Assembly: GCF_900446215.1 (NCBI RefSeq)
Contig: NZ_UAQZ01000001.1
Span: 1,116,001-1,180,000, forward strand
DNA: 64,000 bases
Source of the DNA: Burkholderia cenocepacia
GTDB lineage: Bacteria > Pseudomonadota > Gammaproteobacteria > Burkholderiales > Burkholderiaceae
Reading direction: 5' to 3'
Under the pieces are notes generated by a model. The model saw only the letters and a list, made by a program, of their open reading frames with translations. It had not been told where the DNA came from and did no database searches. Positions 35,890 to 44,885 of this stretch are shown here, piece after piece. The translations under genes were made by a program, and so were the position numbers. The first letter of the stretch is position 1; each line of letters opens with the position of its first letter.

Positions 35890-38394
35890 ATGGCTGACCT
35901 GGCGGCATTCATTCGAACCCCGTTTTTCCTGCAAGACAAACGCCTGCTCGCGCTGTCTTTTCCGCACGACGACGCACCGTCGGTGACCGACGCGTACGGG
36001 CGGCAACGTCCGGCGCGGCTGGTTGCCGAGCGTCTCGTCGCGCACGAAGGGCTGGGGATCGATTTCACGTTCGACGTGACGCTGCTGTCCAGCGAGGCGG
36101 GCATCACGCTGGCCGACATGCTGGGCAAGCTGCTCGCGGTGTCGATGGTGCGCCCCGACGGCGGCCTGCGTTATTTCACCGGCTATTGCACCGCGTTTTC
36201 GCTGGTCCGCAACGACGATTCGATTGCGGAATACCGCGCGGTGCTGCGCCCGTGGAGCCATTTCCTGCGGACTCGCGTGAACAACCGCCTGTTCCTCGGC
36301 CAATCGCTTCAGCAGCAGATCGGCACGCTGCTCGCCGATTACCAGGGGCTCGCGCCGTCGTGGGAGTGGCGCGTGCGCGGCGACGATCCGGCGCGCACGA
36401 TGAACGTCCAGGGCGGCGGGCTCGGCGAAAGCGACTGGAACTACATCGTCCGCCATCTGGAAGCCGTCGGGTTCCTGTACTGGTGGGAGCACGACGAGAA
36501 AGGCCTGAAGCTGATCGTCGGCGACGACAGCACGGTGCAGTGCCCGGCCGTCGACGGCCGCTCGCCGGTGATCCGTTTCCAGACCCACGACGGCCCGATG
36601 GCCGCCGACGCCATTTCCCAATGGTCCGCGGTGCGGTCGTTGTCCGCCGGCAGCTACAGCGCGACCGCGTTCGATTTCAAGGCGCCGCATGCGGCCCATG
36701 CGCAGATTCCGACGCTGCATCCGCCGGGCGTCGCGCCGCAGGTCGAGCATCACGAGTACGTGGGGCACTACGGTTTCGCGAAGCAGACGCGCGCCGGCGA
36801 TGCGCTCGCGCGCGTGCGGATGGAAGAGATCGAGGCGGCCGCGACGCGTTTCGACGCGGCCGGCAACCATCACGGCATCCTGCCCGGCCGCTGGTTCCAG
36901 CTGTCCGATCACTTCAGCGCGGCGTCGGGTAGCCCGCAGGATCACGAGTACCTGATTCTCGAAGCCCGTCACGAAGCGGCGAACAATTACCTGCAGGCCG
37001 ACGGCAAGCCCGAGTATCGCAACCGCTTCGTCGCGGGCCATCGACGTACGCCGTGGCGCCCGGGCCGCGGGTTCAACAGCGAACCGGTGCGCGTGCTGGC
37101 GCCGCAAACCGCGACCGTCGCCGGCGCGAAAGGGGCCGGCAGCGTCGACGTCGACGAATATGGCCGCGTCTGCATCGTCTATCACTGGGATCGTGCGGCG
37201 CAGATCAGCGCGCGGATCCGCGTGGCCGCCGGCTGGGCGGGCGGCGAGAAGGGCATGATCGCGCATCCGCGCGTGGGCAGCGAGGTGCTCGTGATGTGCC
37301 TCGACGGCAATCCCGATCGCCCCGTCGTGTCGGGCACCACGTACAACGCGGAACGGATGCCGCCGTGGGCGCTGCCCGACCAGCACGTGCTGACCGGCCT
37401 GCGCAGCCGCGAGCTGTCGGGCGACAGCGGCAACGCGGCGGGCGGGCGTTCGAACCACGTGCTGCTCGACGACACGCCGCAGCAGCTCCAGCTGAAGCTG
37501 CGCAGCGATACCGACGCGAGCGAGCTGACGCTCGGGCACAACGTCCGCATCGACGCGACCCAGGGGCGCACCGATCAGCGCGCCCGCGGCTTCGAGTTGC
37601 GGACCGACGCGCATGGCGCGGTGCGGGCGGCCAAGGGCCTGCTCGTCACCAGCGAGGCGCGCTACGACGCGCGTGCCCACGCAACCGACATCGGCGAGAC
37701 CGTCGCCCGTCTCGACAAGGCGCACGACCTGCACGAGTCGCTGTCGGGTTCCGCGCACGACGTGAAGGCGCAGGAGTCCGGCGACCAGGATGCCGTCCAC
37801 CAGGCGCTTCGCACGCAGAACGACGGCCTGAGAGGCAGCGGCGGCAATCCGCAGCAAGGCGAGTTTCCGGAGTTCGCGCAGCCGTTTCTCGCGCTCGCCA
37901 GCCCGGCCGGGATCTTGGCCACGACGACGGGGTCGACTCATGTCGCGAGCGATCAGCACGTCGCGTTGACGAGCGGCGCCCACACGAGCATCGGCGCGGG
38001 CAAGAGCATGCTGGTCAGCGCGCAGCAGGCGGTGCGCGTCGCCGCGTTCGAGAAGGGCATCCGGCTCGTGGCCGCCGCCGCCGACATCGACATCCAGGCG
38101 CTGAAGGACAGCATCAACGTGTTGGCCAAGCTGGACGTGAAGGTCGATGCGAACCGCATCACCATCACCGCGAAGGAAGAAGTCCTGATCAACGGCGGCA
38201 CCAGCTATACGCGCTGGAACGGCAGCGGCATCGTGCACGGGACCAAGGGCGAATTCACCGCGCATGCCGCGTCGCATACGTTCATCGGGCCGGACAGCCT
38301 GCCGGTGCCCGCGCGCGCGTTCCCGGGCACGGCGTGCGCGCCGTGCATGGTCAACGCGGCGTCGATGGCGTCGCCGTTCGCGGCCAAGGCGTGA
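35890..38394 (+). CDS. vgrG: Type VI secretion spike protein VgrG
   Basis: An 834-residue TssI/VgrG. Residues ~15-400 are the gp27-like part (FTFDVTLLSSEAGITLADMLGK, GYCTAFSLVRND, LEAVGFLYWWEHD). Residues ~420-520 are the gp5/OB part (DEYGRVCIVYHWDR, HPRVGSEVLVMCLDGNPDRP), followed by the beta-helix needle and a DUF2345 C-terminal region (VALTSGAHTSIGAGKSML, VLAKLDVKVDANRITITAKEEVLINGG). The short end carries no toxin domain. No structural type VI genes are nearby, so this is an 'orphan' spike that delivers the Tle1 lipase encoded next door. GAGG precedes the ATG. Confidence 0.95.
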   Translation: MADLAAFIRTPFFLQDKRLLALSFPHDDAPSVTDAYGRQRPARLVAERLVAHEGLGIDFTFDVTLLSSEAGITLADMLGKLLAVSMVRPDGGLRYFTGYCTAFSLVRNDDSIAEYRAVLRPWSHFLRTRVNNRLFLGQSLQQQIGTLLADYQGLAPSWEWRVRGDDPARTMNVQGGGLGESDWNYIVRHLEAVGFLYWWEHDEKGLKLIVGDDSTVQCPAVDGRSPVIRFQTHDGPMAADAISQWSAVRSLSAGSYSATAFDFKAPHAAHAQIPTLHPPGVAPQVEHHEYVGHYGFAKQTRAGDALARVRMEEIEAAATRFDAAGNHHGILPGRWFQLSDHFSAASGSPQDHEYLILEARHEAANNYLQADGKPEYRNRFVAGHRRTPWRPGRGFNSEPVRVLAPQTATVAGAKGAGSVDVDEYGRVCIVYHWDRAAQISARIRVAAGWAGGEKGMIAHPRVGSEVLVMCLDGNPDRPVVSGTTYNAERMPPWALPDQHVLTGLRSRELSGDSGNAAGGRSNHVLLDDTPQQLQLKLRSDTDASELTLGHNVRIDATQGRTDQRARGFELRTDAHGAVRAAKGLLVTSEARYDARAHATDIGETVARLDKAHDLHESLSGSAHDVKAQESGDQDAVHQALRTQNDGLRGSGGNPQQGEFPEFAQPFLALASPAGILATTTGSTHVASDQHVALTSGAHTSIGAGKSMLVSAQQAVRVAAFEKGIRLVAAAADIDIQALKDSINVLAKLDVKVDANRITITAKEEVLINGGTSYTRWNGSGIVHGTKGEFTAHAASHTFIGPDSLPVPARAFPGTACAPCMVNAASMASPFAAKA

Positions 38395-38407
38395 GGCAGG
38401 GCAGCGC

Positions 38408-39310
38408 ATGACGAATGACCCGACAGCCGCGCAGGCGGCCGACGCGCTGCAGGCGGCGCTGTCGTCGCAGGACGGGCTGCGCGCTTACGTCCTGATCGAC
38501 GGTGCCTTGCTCGATACCTTGCCGGACGATGAGAAGGCGTCGTGGCCCGCGTTCGTCGCGGCTTCGCTGCTCGACGACGCCGACGACGAGGCGAGAATCG
38601 TCGGGCCGCTGCTGTTCGAATGGCAGCCGGGCGCCGACGGCGCCGATGCCGCGGACGCGATCGAGGCGCGCAGCATTCCATGGCCGGCGGCGAGCGTGCT
38701 CGTGTCGCCGCTGTCGCTCGCACGACTGGCCGCGCATCTGGCGCCGATGGTGGACGTCCAGCTCGAGCAGATGGAGAGCGTGATGCTGATGCGCTTCTTC
38801 GATCCGCGCGTGCTGCCGTTCTGGCTCGACATGCTGCCCGCCGCGCATCGCGCGTATCTGGCGCAGGGTGTGCGGCACTGGATTCACCGCGATACCGCGC
38901 TGCAGCTTCGCACGGCGGACATCGCCGCGCCCGCCGACGTCAGGCAGGCCGCCGAATTTCCGCTGCAGTTGACCCAGGCGGAGGAGGACGAACTGCTCGC
39001 CGCGTGCTATCCGTACACGATGCTCGAGCGGCTGCGCGTCGAAAAGCCCGGGCTGCTGGCGTCGTTGCCGGCCGCGCGGCACTACGACTTCGTGCGCGAC
39101 CAACTGGCGCGCTGCCGTGCGCACGGCGCCGACAGCGCGGCGTCGCTGCTGATCTATTGCGAACTGGCGTTGCGGTACGGCGCGCGCTTCGACGAGGATC
39201 CGGCGATGGCCGCCGTGTTCGACGCGGTGGCGCAGGGGCAGGCGTTTCCGGAGGCGCTGGCGCGGGTGCCGGCGGAAGACTGGCGGCGGATGCAGGAAGC
39301 GGCCGCGTGA
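38408..39310 (+). CDS. DUF4123-type effector adaptor
   Basis: A 300-residue protein with a DUF4123 domain in its first ~130 residues (AYVLIDGALLDTLPDD, GPLLFEWQPG, ARLAAHLAPMVDVQ, MLMRFFDPRVLPFWLDML). Such adaptors (Tap/TEC) hold a specific effector to the VgrG tip. The C-terminal half is helical. It starts 14 bases after vgrG and lies before the immunity and lipase genes, exactly where an adaptor for Tle1 is expected. The start at 38408 is the first ATG after the vgrG stop. Confidence 0.85.
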   Translation: MTNDPTAAQAADALQAALSSQDGLRAYVLIDGALLDTLPDDEKASWPAFVAASLLDDADDEARIVGPLLFEWQPGADGADAADAIEARSIPWPAASVLVSPLSLARLAAHLAPMVDVQLEQMESVMLMRFFDPRVLPFWLDMLPAAHRAYLAQGVRHWIHRDTALQLRTADIAAPADVRQAAEFPLQLTQAEEDELLAACYPYTMLERLRVEKPGLLASLPAARHYDFVRDQLARCRAHGADSAASLLIYCELALRYGARFDEDPAMAAVFDAVAQGQAFPEALARVPAEDWRRMQEAAA

Positions 39311-39366
39311 TGGCGCGTGCGCGACGCGACGCGAATGAAATCGACTGAAAGAGAAGGAAGTTCAAT

Positions 39367-40044
39367 ATGAACCGCTGCTGGATCACCTTGCTGTCCGTGA
39401 TGGTTTTCTCCACGGCTGCCTGCAGCAAGAGCGTGAACGATGCCGAAAAGGACAGCTTGGCGCCGGGCGAAGTGAATAAATGGAACGACCCGAACTACGA
39501 CGTCATCACCGCCGGGTCCTTCAACTATACGGATTACGACATCTACGGCGTCTATCTGCTGCCGCCCGACAAGAACAGCCTCGACGACGCGGCGAGCGCC
39601 GACGGCGCGCACGCCACGCCCCGGAATGCGAAGTACTGGTCCGGCGGGGGCGGCTCGCGCCCGAGTCTCGCGTGGGATTTCCGCTGGAAGACCCCGAAGA
39701 CGTTCAAGGTGTGGTGGGAGCGCGTCGTCGACAAGCGCGCGATGGAAGCGTCGTCCGCGAACTACGACCCGTACACGCACCGGGAAACCCAGCCGGGGAT
39801 GGCGTGGTGCGAAGGCGAGATCACGGTCACGCGGCCGCCCGTCAAGGACAAGAGCGGCGGCATCGTGCTGCACTTCTTCCCCGATGGCCGGGTGGAAGGC
39901 GACATGGATTTCGAAGTCGACGGCCCGGACCCGAAGGTGGCCCTGTCCAAGCGTGACGCGCAGCACAAGCTGGCCGACCGCGCGTGCCTGAAGGAAATTC
40001 CCAATCCGTTCTATGGGCGCAAGAAGCCGGCCCAGTGGAATTGA
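39367..40044 (+). CDS. DUF3304 lipoprotein, probable immunity protein to Tle1
   Basis: A 225-residue lipoprotein. MNRCWITLLSVMVFSTAACSK has a lipobox-like end with Cys19 as the lipidation site, placing it at the periplasmic face. The mature part (VITAGSFNYTDYDIYGVYLL, FKVWWERVVD, ACLKEIPNPFYG) matches the DUF3304 family that accompanies type VI phospholipase genes. It most likely binds and neutralises the Tle1 lipase in the periplasm of sister cells. Only one copy is present, just upstream of the effector. Confidence 0.82.
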   Translation: MNRCWITLLSVMVFSTAACSKSVNDAEKDSLAPGEVNKWNDPNYDVITAGSFNYTDYDIYGVYLLPPDKNSLDDAASADGAHATPRNAKYWSGGGGSRPSLAWDFRWKTPKTFKVWWERVVDKRAMEASSANYDPYTHRETQPGMAWCEGEITVTRPPVKDKSGGIVLHFFPDGRVEGDMDFEVDGPDPKVALSKRDAQHKLADRACLKEIPNPFYGRKKPAQWN

Positions 40045-40080
40045 CGCCGGACACCTGATCGGAACAGGAGCGTAACCGCC

Positions 40081-41814
40081 ATGAGCAATCCTCCCCTCAT
40101 TCGACGCATCACCGATATCACGCCGGTCGAGGATTCGATCCGCCACGCGCACCGCGAGGCGCTCGATCCGCTGCGGGTCGAGCAATGCAAGGAGTGTCCG
40201 AAGCCCGTGTGGTTCACGGCCTTCTTCGATGGCACGGGCAACAACTACGGCGAGGACGGCAACGGCTCGACGGACGTCGCGAGGACGAAGTACAGCAACA
40301 TCGCCAAGCTCGCGATGTTCGCCCATGTCCCGTTCAACAAGGCCAATCCGCGCACGATGGGCCGGTACGTCGAGGGCGTCGGTACCCCCTGCAGCAAGGT
40401 CGGCGATTCGGGCAAGGGTCTCGACGGCGTGTTGGGCATGGCGGCCGCGAGCAAGGGCGAGGCGCGCATCCGCTGGATGCTCCGCGAGCTCGAAAAACAC
40501 GTGACGAACCACATGCCGGCCGTGAGCCAGATCAACGTGGCCGCGTTCGGTTTCTCGCGCGGCGCCACCGAGGCGCGCGCGTTCGTCCGCATGCTGACCG
40601 AGCAACTGGCCGAGAACATCGGCGGCCGGTTGTGGTGGAACAAGAAGAACATGAAGGGGATGCGTCCCGAAGTGGTCGTCTACTTCATGGGCATCCTCGA
40701 TACGGTGGCGTCGACGGGCTTCGGCGGCAGCCGCCTGGAGAAGGCGGCGCCCTACATCGTGGGCGCGATCCTCGGGCCGGTCTATGGCGGCGTGCTGCAC
40801 GGCATCGACAAGGGCGGCCATGCGGAGTGGGCGAACGACATCCGCATTCCCGACTACGTCCGGCAATGCGTGCACTATGTCGCGTCGCATGAGGTCCGGG
40901 AGAAATTCCCCGGCGACTCGGTGCGCGAGGATCAGAAGCTTCCCGCGAACTGCCGCGAGGTGTATTACCCCGGCATGCACTCGGACGTGGGCGGCGGCTA
41001 CGAGCGCAATTACCAGGAAGGGCGAACCAACGAACTGGCCAACGTCGCGCTGAACAATCTCTTCATCGAGGCCTGGAAGGCCGGCGTGCCGTTCCGCGAG
41101 CCGAAGGACGTCATGGAAACGGCCGGCGGGCTGTTCGCGATTTCCCGCGAGCTGGAGGCGGCCTGGAACGTGTACATGGGGCAGGGCAACGAGCGTCGCG
41201 CGGGCGTGGCGTCGAACAGCGACCGGCTCGAGTCGCAGATCATCTGGCACATGAACCGCTACTACCAGTGGCGCGCCAGCCGCAGCCGGCGCCTGCACGA
41301 CGGCCGGCTGAAGCCGCCGGGCGGCGTGGACCCCCACATGGCCATCACCGACGGCGAATGGAACGAAGATGCGGATGCCGTGCGTCGGGCCAACGGGGGC
41401 ATCCTGACGCGGACCATCTCGGAGCAGTACAAGGCGATCGACGCGGCGACGCGGGTCACCGGCAACTGGCTCGGCGGCATCGATCCGGCGGCGCGCGCGA
41501 CGTTCGACCGGTTCTTCGATCACTACGTGCACGACTCGATTGCGGGCTTCAAGAAGCAGATGGAAGACGGTTACGCCGGCTTCGCCGAAGCGAGCCGCTG
41601 GTCGGTCAACCGCCAGTACTTCATGGGCAAGCGCGGCAAGAAGTTCCTGTACTGGCGTTACGAGGGCGACAAGGCCGAGCAGGCCGCCACGCAACTCGCC
41701 AAGGCCGATCCGGCGAAGCAGCAGGACCCGATGGCAGCCAACGAGCCGCAGCTCGCCAGCAACCAGCCCGCGGCGGTTGGCGGCACGCTGCCCGACGCGA
41801 CTTCGACGGCCTGA
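40081..41814 (+). CDS. tle1: Type VI phospholipase effector, Tle1 family
   Basis: A 577-residue alpha/beta-hydrolase of the DUF2235/Tle1 family. FFDGTGNNYGED is the family N-terminal signature, FGFSRGATEARAF holds the serine nucleophile (S159) in GFSRG, and GMHSDVGGGYER carries the catalytic His near 300 and Asp. Tle1 proteins cut phospholipids of rival cells after delivery by VgrG. No signal peptide or lipobox is seen, as expected for a type VI cargo. AGGAG precedes the ATG. Neighbouring vgrG, adaptor and immunity genes complete the module. Confidence 0.92.
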   Translation: MSNPPLIRRITDITPVEDSIRHAHREALDPLRVEQCKECPKPVWFTAFFDGTGNNYGEDGNGSTDVARTKYSNIAKLAMFAHVPFNKANPRTMGRYVEGVGTPCSKVGDSGKGLDGVLGMAAASKGEARIRWMLRELEKHVTNHMPAVSQINVAAFGFSRGATEARAFVRMLTEQLAENIGGRLWWNKKNMKGMRPEVVVYFMGILDTVASTGFGGSRLEKAAPYIVGAILGPVYGGVLHGIDKGGHAEWANDIRIPDYVRQCVHYVASHEVREKFPGDSVREDQKLPANCREVYYPGMHSDVGGGYERNYQEGRTNELANVALNNLFIEAWKAGVPFREPKDVMETAGGLFAISRELEAAWNVYMGQGNERRAGVASNSDRLESQIIWHMNRYYQWRASRSRRLHDGRLKPPGGVDPHMAITDGEWNEDADAVRRANGGILTRTISEQYKAIDAATRVTGNWLGGIDPAARATFDRFFDHYVHDSIAGFKKQMEDGYAGFAEASRWSVNRQYFMGKRGKKFLYWRYEGDKAEQAATQLAKADPAKQQDPMAANEPQLASNQPAAVGGTLPDATSTA

Positions 41815-41828
41815 CGCCGAACGCGATA

Positions 41829-41885
41829 CCGGTCGCGACCGCGACCGGCTGACCTCACGTCGCGGCAGACCGCGTCTGCCGCGAC
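41829..41885. terminator. Two hairpins between convergent tle1 and argO
   Basis: CCGGTCGC/GCGACCGG (41829-41848, 4-base loop) and GTCGCGGCAGA/TCTGCCGCGAC (41859-41885, 5-base loop, 11-base stem) fill the gap between the two stop codons. They lack long T runs but lie exactly where transcription from both sides should end. Confidence 0.65.
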
Positions 41886-41894
41886 GCTCCCGCC

Positions 41895-42515
41895 CTACCG
41901 CAACTGCACGGCCGCGAGAAACAGCACCATGCTGCCGATCGCGCCATCCAGCACGCGCCACGCGACCGCCTTGCGGAACCACGGCGCCAGCAAGCGCGCG
42001 CCATAGCCGAGCCCGAGGAACCACACGACGCTGGCCGTCATCGCGCCGATCGCGAACGCGAGCCGCCCGCCTTCCGGCTCGCGCGCGCCGGCCGTGCCGA
42101 TCAGCAGGAACGTATCGAGATACACGTGCGGGTTGAGCCACGTGAACGCGAGCGTCATCAGCACGATCGCGAGCGCGCTCTGCGGCGGCGGCGCGACCGC
42201 GTCGCCGCGCACGTCGAGCGTGTCGTGGCCGGGCTTGAACGCACGGCGCAGCGCATTGATGCCGAACCACGCGAGATATGCGAGGCCGACGTACAGCACC
42301 GCGTGGACGAAGGTCGGATAGCGCTCGACGAGCACCGACGCGCCGCCGACGCCCGCGCCGATCAGGATCATGTCGGACACCGCGCACAGCAGCACGATCT
42401 TGCCGACATGCGAGCGCATGATGCCCTGGCGCAGGACGAATGCGTTCTGCGCGCCGATGGTGACGATGAGCGACGCGCACAGGGCGGCGCCGTGAGAAAA
42501 AGCGAGCCAGTTCAT
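41895..42515 (-). CDS. argO: Arginine exporter, LysE family
   Basis: A 206-residue inner-membrane exporter with six hydrophobic helices. The N-terminal VTIGAQNAFVLRQGI and the TWLNPHVYLDTFLLIG segment, with a conserved Asn-Pro, are signatures of LysE/ArgO, which expel arginine or lysine when they accumulate. It is divergent from argP (42626), its expected activator; the 110-base spacer contains a LysR-type box next to argP. Confidence 0.92.
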   Translation of the reverse strand: MNWLAFSHGAALCASLIVTIGAQNAFVLRQGIMRSHVGKIVLLCAVSDMILIGAGVGGASVLVERYPTFVHAVLYVGLAYLAWFGINALRRAFKPGHDTLDVRGDAVAPPPQSALAIVLMTLAFTWLNPHVYLDTFLLIGTAGAREPEGGRLAFAIGAMTASVVWFLGLGYGARLLAPWFRKAVAWRVLDGAIGSMVLFLAAVQLR

Positions 42516-42609
42516 GATGGGGGACAGCCGTGGAAGCAGTAGACGAACGAATCGGGTAGCGCTAGTCTGCGAGCAGCGCGAGAATAAGAGAAGCTAAATC
42601 ACCTAATGC

Positions 42610-42624
42610 AGATTAAGGAAATCT
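42610..42624. promoter_or_regulatory. LysR-type box at the argP start
   Basis: AGATTAAGGAAATCT has T-N11-A symmetry, with AGATT/AATCT arms, and ends one base before the argP start codon. It fits an ArgP self-regulation site and may also influence the divergent argO promoter. Confidence 0.45.
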
Positions 42625-42625
42625 A

Positions 42626-43519
42626 ATGCTCGACTACGCGTTGCTCGATGCCCTCGCCGCCGTGATCCGGCACGGTTCGTTCGAGCGGGCGGCCAAGGAG
42701 CTGAATGTCACGCCGTCGGCGGTGTCGCAGCGCGTGAAGCTGCTGGAGGAGCGGGTCGGCAGCGTGCTCGTCAAGCGCGGGCAGCCGTGCGTCGCGACCA
42801 CGTCGGGCGCGCTGCTGTGCCGGCATACCGAACGCGTGCAGTTGCTGGAAGCCGAACTGGGCGGCCGGATGCCCGCGTTGCCGGGCCAGATCGCGAGCGC
42901 GTGGCCGACGCTGCGCGTGGCCGTCAACGACGACAGCGTCGCGACGTGGTTCATCGACGCGGTCGGGCCGTTCTGCACCGAGCGCGAGACGCTGCTCGAC
43001 CTCGTGATCGACGATCAGGATTACACGGCCTCGCGCATCCGCGACGGCAGCGTGCAGGGCGCCGTGACCGCGCAGGCCGAGCCCATCCAGGGATGCCGGT
43101 CGGAGCGGCTCGGGCGGATCCGCTATCGCGCGGTGTGTTCGCCGGCGTTTTACGCACGTTATTTCGACGCGGGGATCACGCGCGATGCGCTGCGCCGCGC
43201 GCCGTGCGTGATGTTCAATCCGAAGGACGGCTTGCAGGCGCGCTTCATCCGGCGCGTGACGCGCGCGGATCTCGATCCGCCGCAGCACTGGATACCGCAC
43301 GTCGCGGGCTACCTGCGCGCGTGCGAAACGGGACTGGGATGGGGGATGTGCCCGGACCGGATGGTCGACCGCCAACTGGCGGCGGGCGAGTTGATCGACA
43401 TGTCGCGCGGGCGAACCATCGACATCGATCTGTACTGGCAGAGCTGGCGTCTGTCGATCGGCTGGCTCGACGATTTCAGCGCGGCGCTGAAAGCGCGTGC
43501 CGCGCTGTTTCTCGATTGA
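42626..43519 (+). CDS. argP: LysR-family regulator ArgP
   Basis: A 297-residue LysR protein of the ArgP/IciA group. LDYALLDALAAVIRHGSFERAAKELNVTPSAVSQRVKLLEERVG is the family N-terminus, and QTLxxP-like residues near the effector pocket follow (PCVATTSGALLCRHTERV). ArgP senses lysine/arginine and activates argO, here encoded back to back. The gene starts with ATG just behind a LysR box. The next gene, on the opposite strand, is an FNR-type regulator. Confidence 0.93.
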   Translation: MLDYALLDALAAVIRHGSFERAAKELNVTPSAVSQRVKLLEERVGSVLVKRGQPCVATTSGALLCRHTERVQLLEAELGGRMPALPGQIASAWPTLRVAVNDDSVATWFIDAVGPFCTERETLLDLVIDDQDYTASRIRDGSVQGAVTAQAEPIQGCRSERLGRIRYRAVCSPAFYARYFDAGITRDALRRAPCVMFNPKDGLQARFIRRVTRADLDPPQHWIPHVAGYLRACETGLGWGMCPDRMVDRQLAAGELIDMSRGRTIDIDLYWQSWRLSIGWLDDFSAALKARAALFLD

Positions 43520-43567
43520 CCGGCGACGTTGGGCAGGCGGCGCGCGACGGGCGCGCGCCGTGCGGTA

Positions 43568-44314
43568 TCAGAGGTGTTGCAGGCCGTCGAAGTCGATGAT
43601 CTGCACGTGGCGGCCCTGCATTTCGATCAGGCCGCGCTTCTGGAATTTCGACAGCGTGCGGCTGACCGTTTCGAGCGTCATGCCGAGATAGCTGCCGATG
43701 TCCTCGCGTGTCATCCGCAGGTTGAATTCCGACGGCGAGTAGCCGCGCTTCAGGTAGCGCGACGACACGTCGAGCAGGAACGCGGCGACGCGCTCTTCGG
43801 CATTCAGCGAACCGAGCAGCATCGTTTGCGACGTTTCGCGCACGATCTGTTCGCTCATCAGCTTGTGCATGCGCAACTGCATCGAGCCGGCTTCCGAGCA
43901 CAGCGTCTTGAGCGCGCTGTACGGAATCACGCAGACCGAGCTGTCTTCCAGCGCGACCGCGGTGCGCGGGTGCGTATCGTCGCAGATGCCGTCGAGGCCG
44001 AGCGCTTCGCCGGCAAGGTGCAGGCCCGTGACCTGTTCGCGGCCGTCGTGACGCGTCGCGACGGTTTTCAGCGAACCCGAGCGCACCGCGTACAGGTTGT
44101 CGAATGCGTCGCCTTCGCGGAACAGCGCTTCGCCGCGCTTGACCGGGCGTGCCGCGCAGATGACCGACTCGAGGCGACTGAGCGCTTCGGGCGCCAGGCC
44201 CTGCGGCATGCACAGGTGCCGCATCGCGCACGACGAGCAGTGCGCGGCCTGGCGAGGAGCCCAGCTACCGGCATGGGGCGTGGCGGCGGGGCGGGTGGCG
44301 ACGGGCGTCAGCAT
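43568..44314 (-). CDS. fnr: FNR-type oxygen-sensing Crp-family regulator
   Basis: A 248-residue Crp/Fnr protein. HCSSCAMRHLC gives cysteines 26, 29 and 35 with FNR spacing (CxxCx5C). A fourth, Cys111 in GLDGICDDTH, completes a set able to bind an oxygen-labile [4Fe-4S] cluster. The cyclic-nucleotide-type beta roll and the C-terminal helix-turn-helix follow (MTREDIGSYLGMTLETVSRTLSKF; E-x-x-S-R reads TTGAT sites). It should switch on genes for low-oxygen life. It lies upstream of no clear operon here; a universal stress gene, a common FNR target, follows on the same strand. Confidence 0.92.
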   Translation of the reverse strand: MLTPVATRPAATPHAGSWAPRQAAHCSSCAMRHLCMPQGLAPEALSRLESVICAARPVKRGEALFREGDAFDNLYAVRSGSLKTVATRHDGREQVTGLHLAGEALGLDGICDDTHPRTAVALEDSSVCVIPYSALKTLCSEAGSMQLRMHKLMSEQIVRETSQTMLLGSLNAEERVAAFLLDVSSRYLKRGYSPSEFNLRMTREDIGSYLGMTLETVSRTLSKFQKRGLIEMQGRHVQIIDFDGLQHL

Positions 44315-44417
44315 GATCGTTTACTCCGGCGTTGAATCGACGAAATCATTGTCCCACCGCAAGTTGCCGCTGTCGGGTGACAAAACGTCGCGACCGGCCG
44401 CGCCTGCCGAGCGCCGC

Positions 44418-44885
44418 TCAGGCGGCCGGCTCGTCCGCGTTGGCGGCCGCCGGGATCAGCAGCACGGGCAGCGTCGCGTGGCGCACGCACTGTTCGGCGA
44501 TGCTGCCGAGCACGAGGCGGCGGAAGCCGCGACGGCCGTGCGTGCCGAGCACGAGCAGATCGGCGCCGAACGCTTTCGCGCCGTCGAGGATCAGCGACGA
44601 TACGTCGTTGAGCGACGTCGCTTCGTTCAGCCGCGTTTCGCCTTTCACGCCGGCGGCCTGCATCCGCTTCGCGAAATCCTGCGCGAGCGTGTTGCCCTGC
44701 GCGACGAGCTGATCGCGCAGCACGGACGGATCGTAGCCGGGCACGTTGTAGTAGATCGCCGCGTTTTCGACGACGTAGAACGGCTGCAGCTCGGCGCCGT
44801 GCGCTTTCGCGAGCGCCAGCGCGGCGTCGAACGCATGGCGGGACGTGTCGCTGCCGTCGACGGCAACCAGAATACGCTTGTACAT
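44418..44885 (-). CDS. Universal stress protein (UspA family)
   Basis: A 155-residue Usp-domain protein. MYKRILVAVDGSDTSRHAFDAAL is the N-terminal strand-helix unit, and GTHGRRGFRRLVLGSIAEQ has the ATP-binding pattern G-x2-G-x9-G-S. Such proteins bind ATP and protect cells during starvation or hypoxia. The ATG at 44885 has GGAG just upstream; an upstream frame to 45173 lacks family residues. The gene lies 103 bases upstream of the FNR gene's start, on the same strand. Confidence 0.92.
   Translation of the reverse strand: MYKRILVAVDGSDTSRHAFDAALALAKAHGAELQPFYVVENAAIYYNVPGYDPSVLRDQLVAQGNTLAQDFAKRMQAAGVKGETRLNEATSLNDVSSLILDGAKAFGADLLVLGTHGRRGFRRLVLGSIAEQCVRHATLPVLLIPAAANADEPAA

Noticed and set aside
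35824..38409. An 861-codon open frame on the minus strand
   Set aside because: Mirror image of vgrG, whose protein shows all VgrG domains; the antisense product has no recognisable family.
39154..42480. A 1108-codon open frame on the minus strand
   Set aside because: Runs opposite Tle1 and the lipoprotein and overlaps argO in another frame; low-complexity sequence typical of GC-rich shadows.
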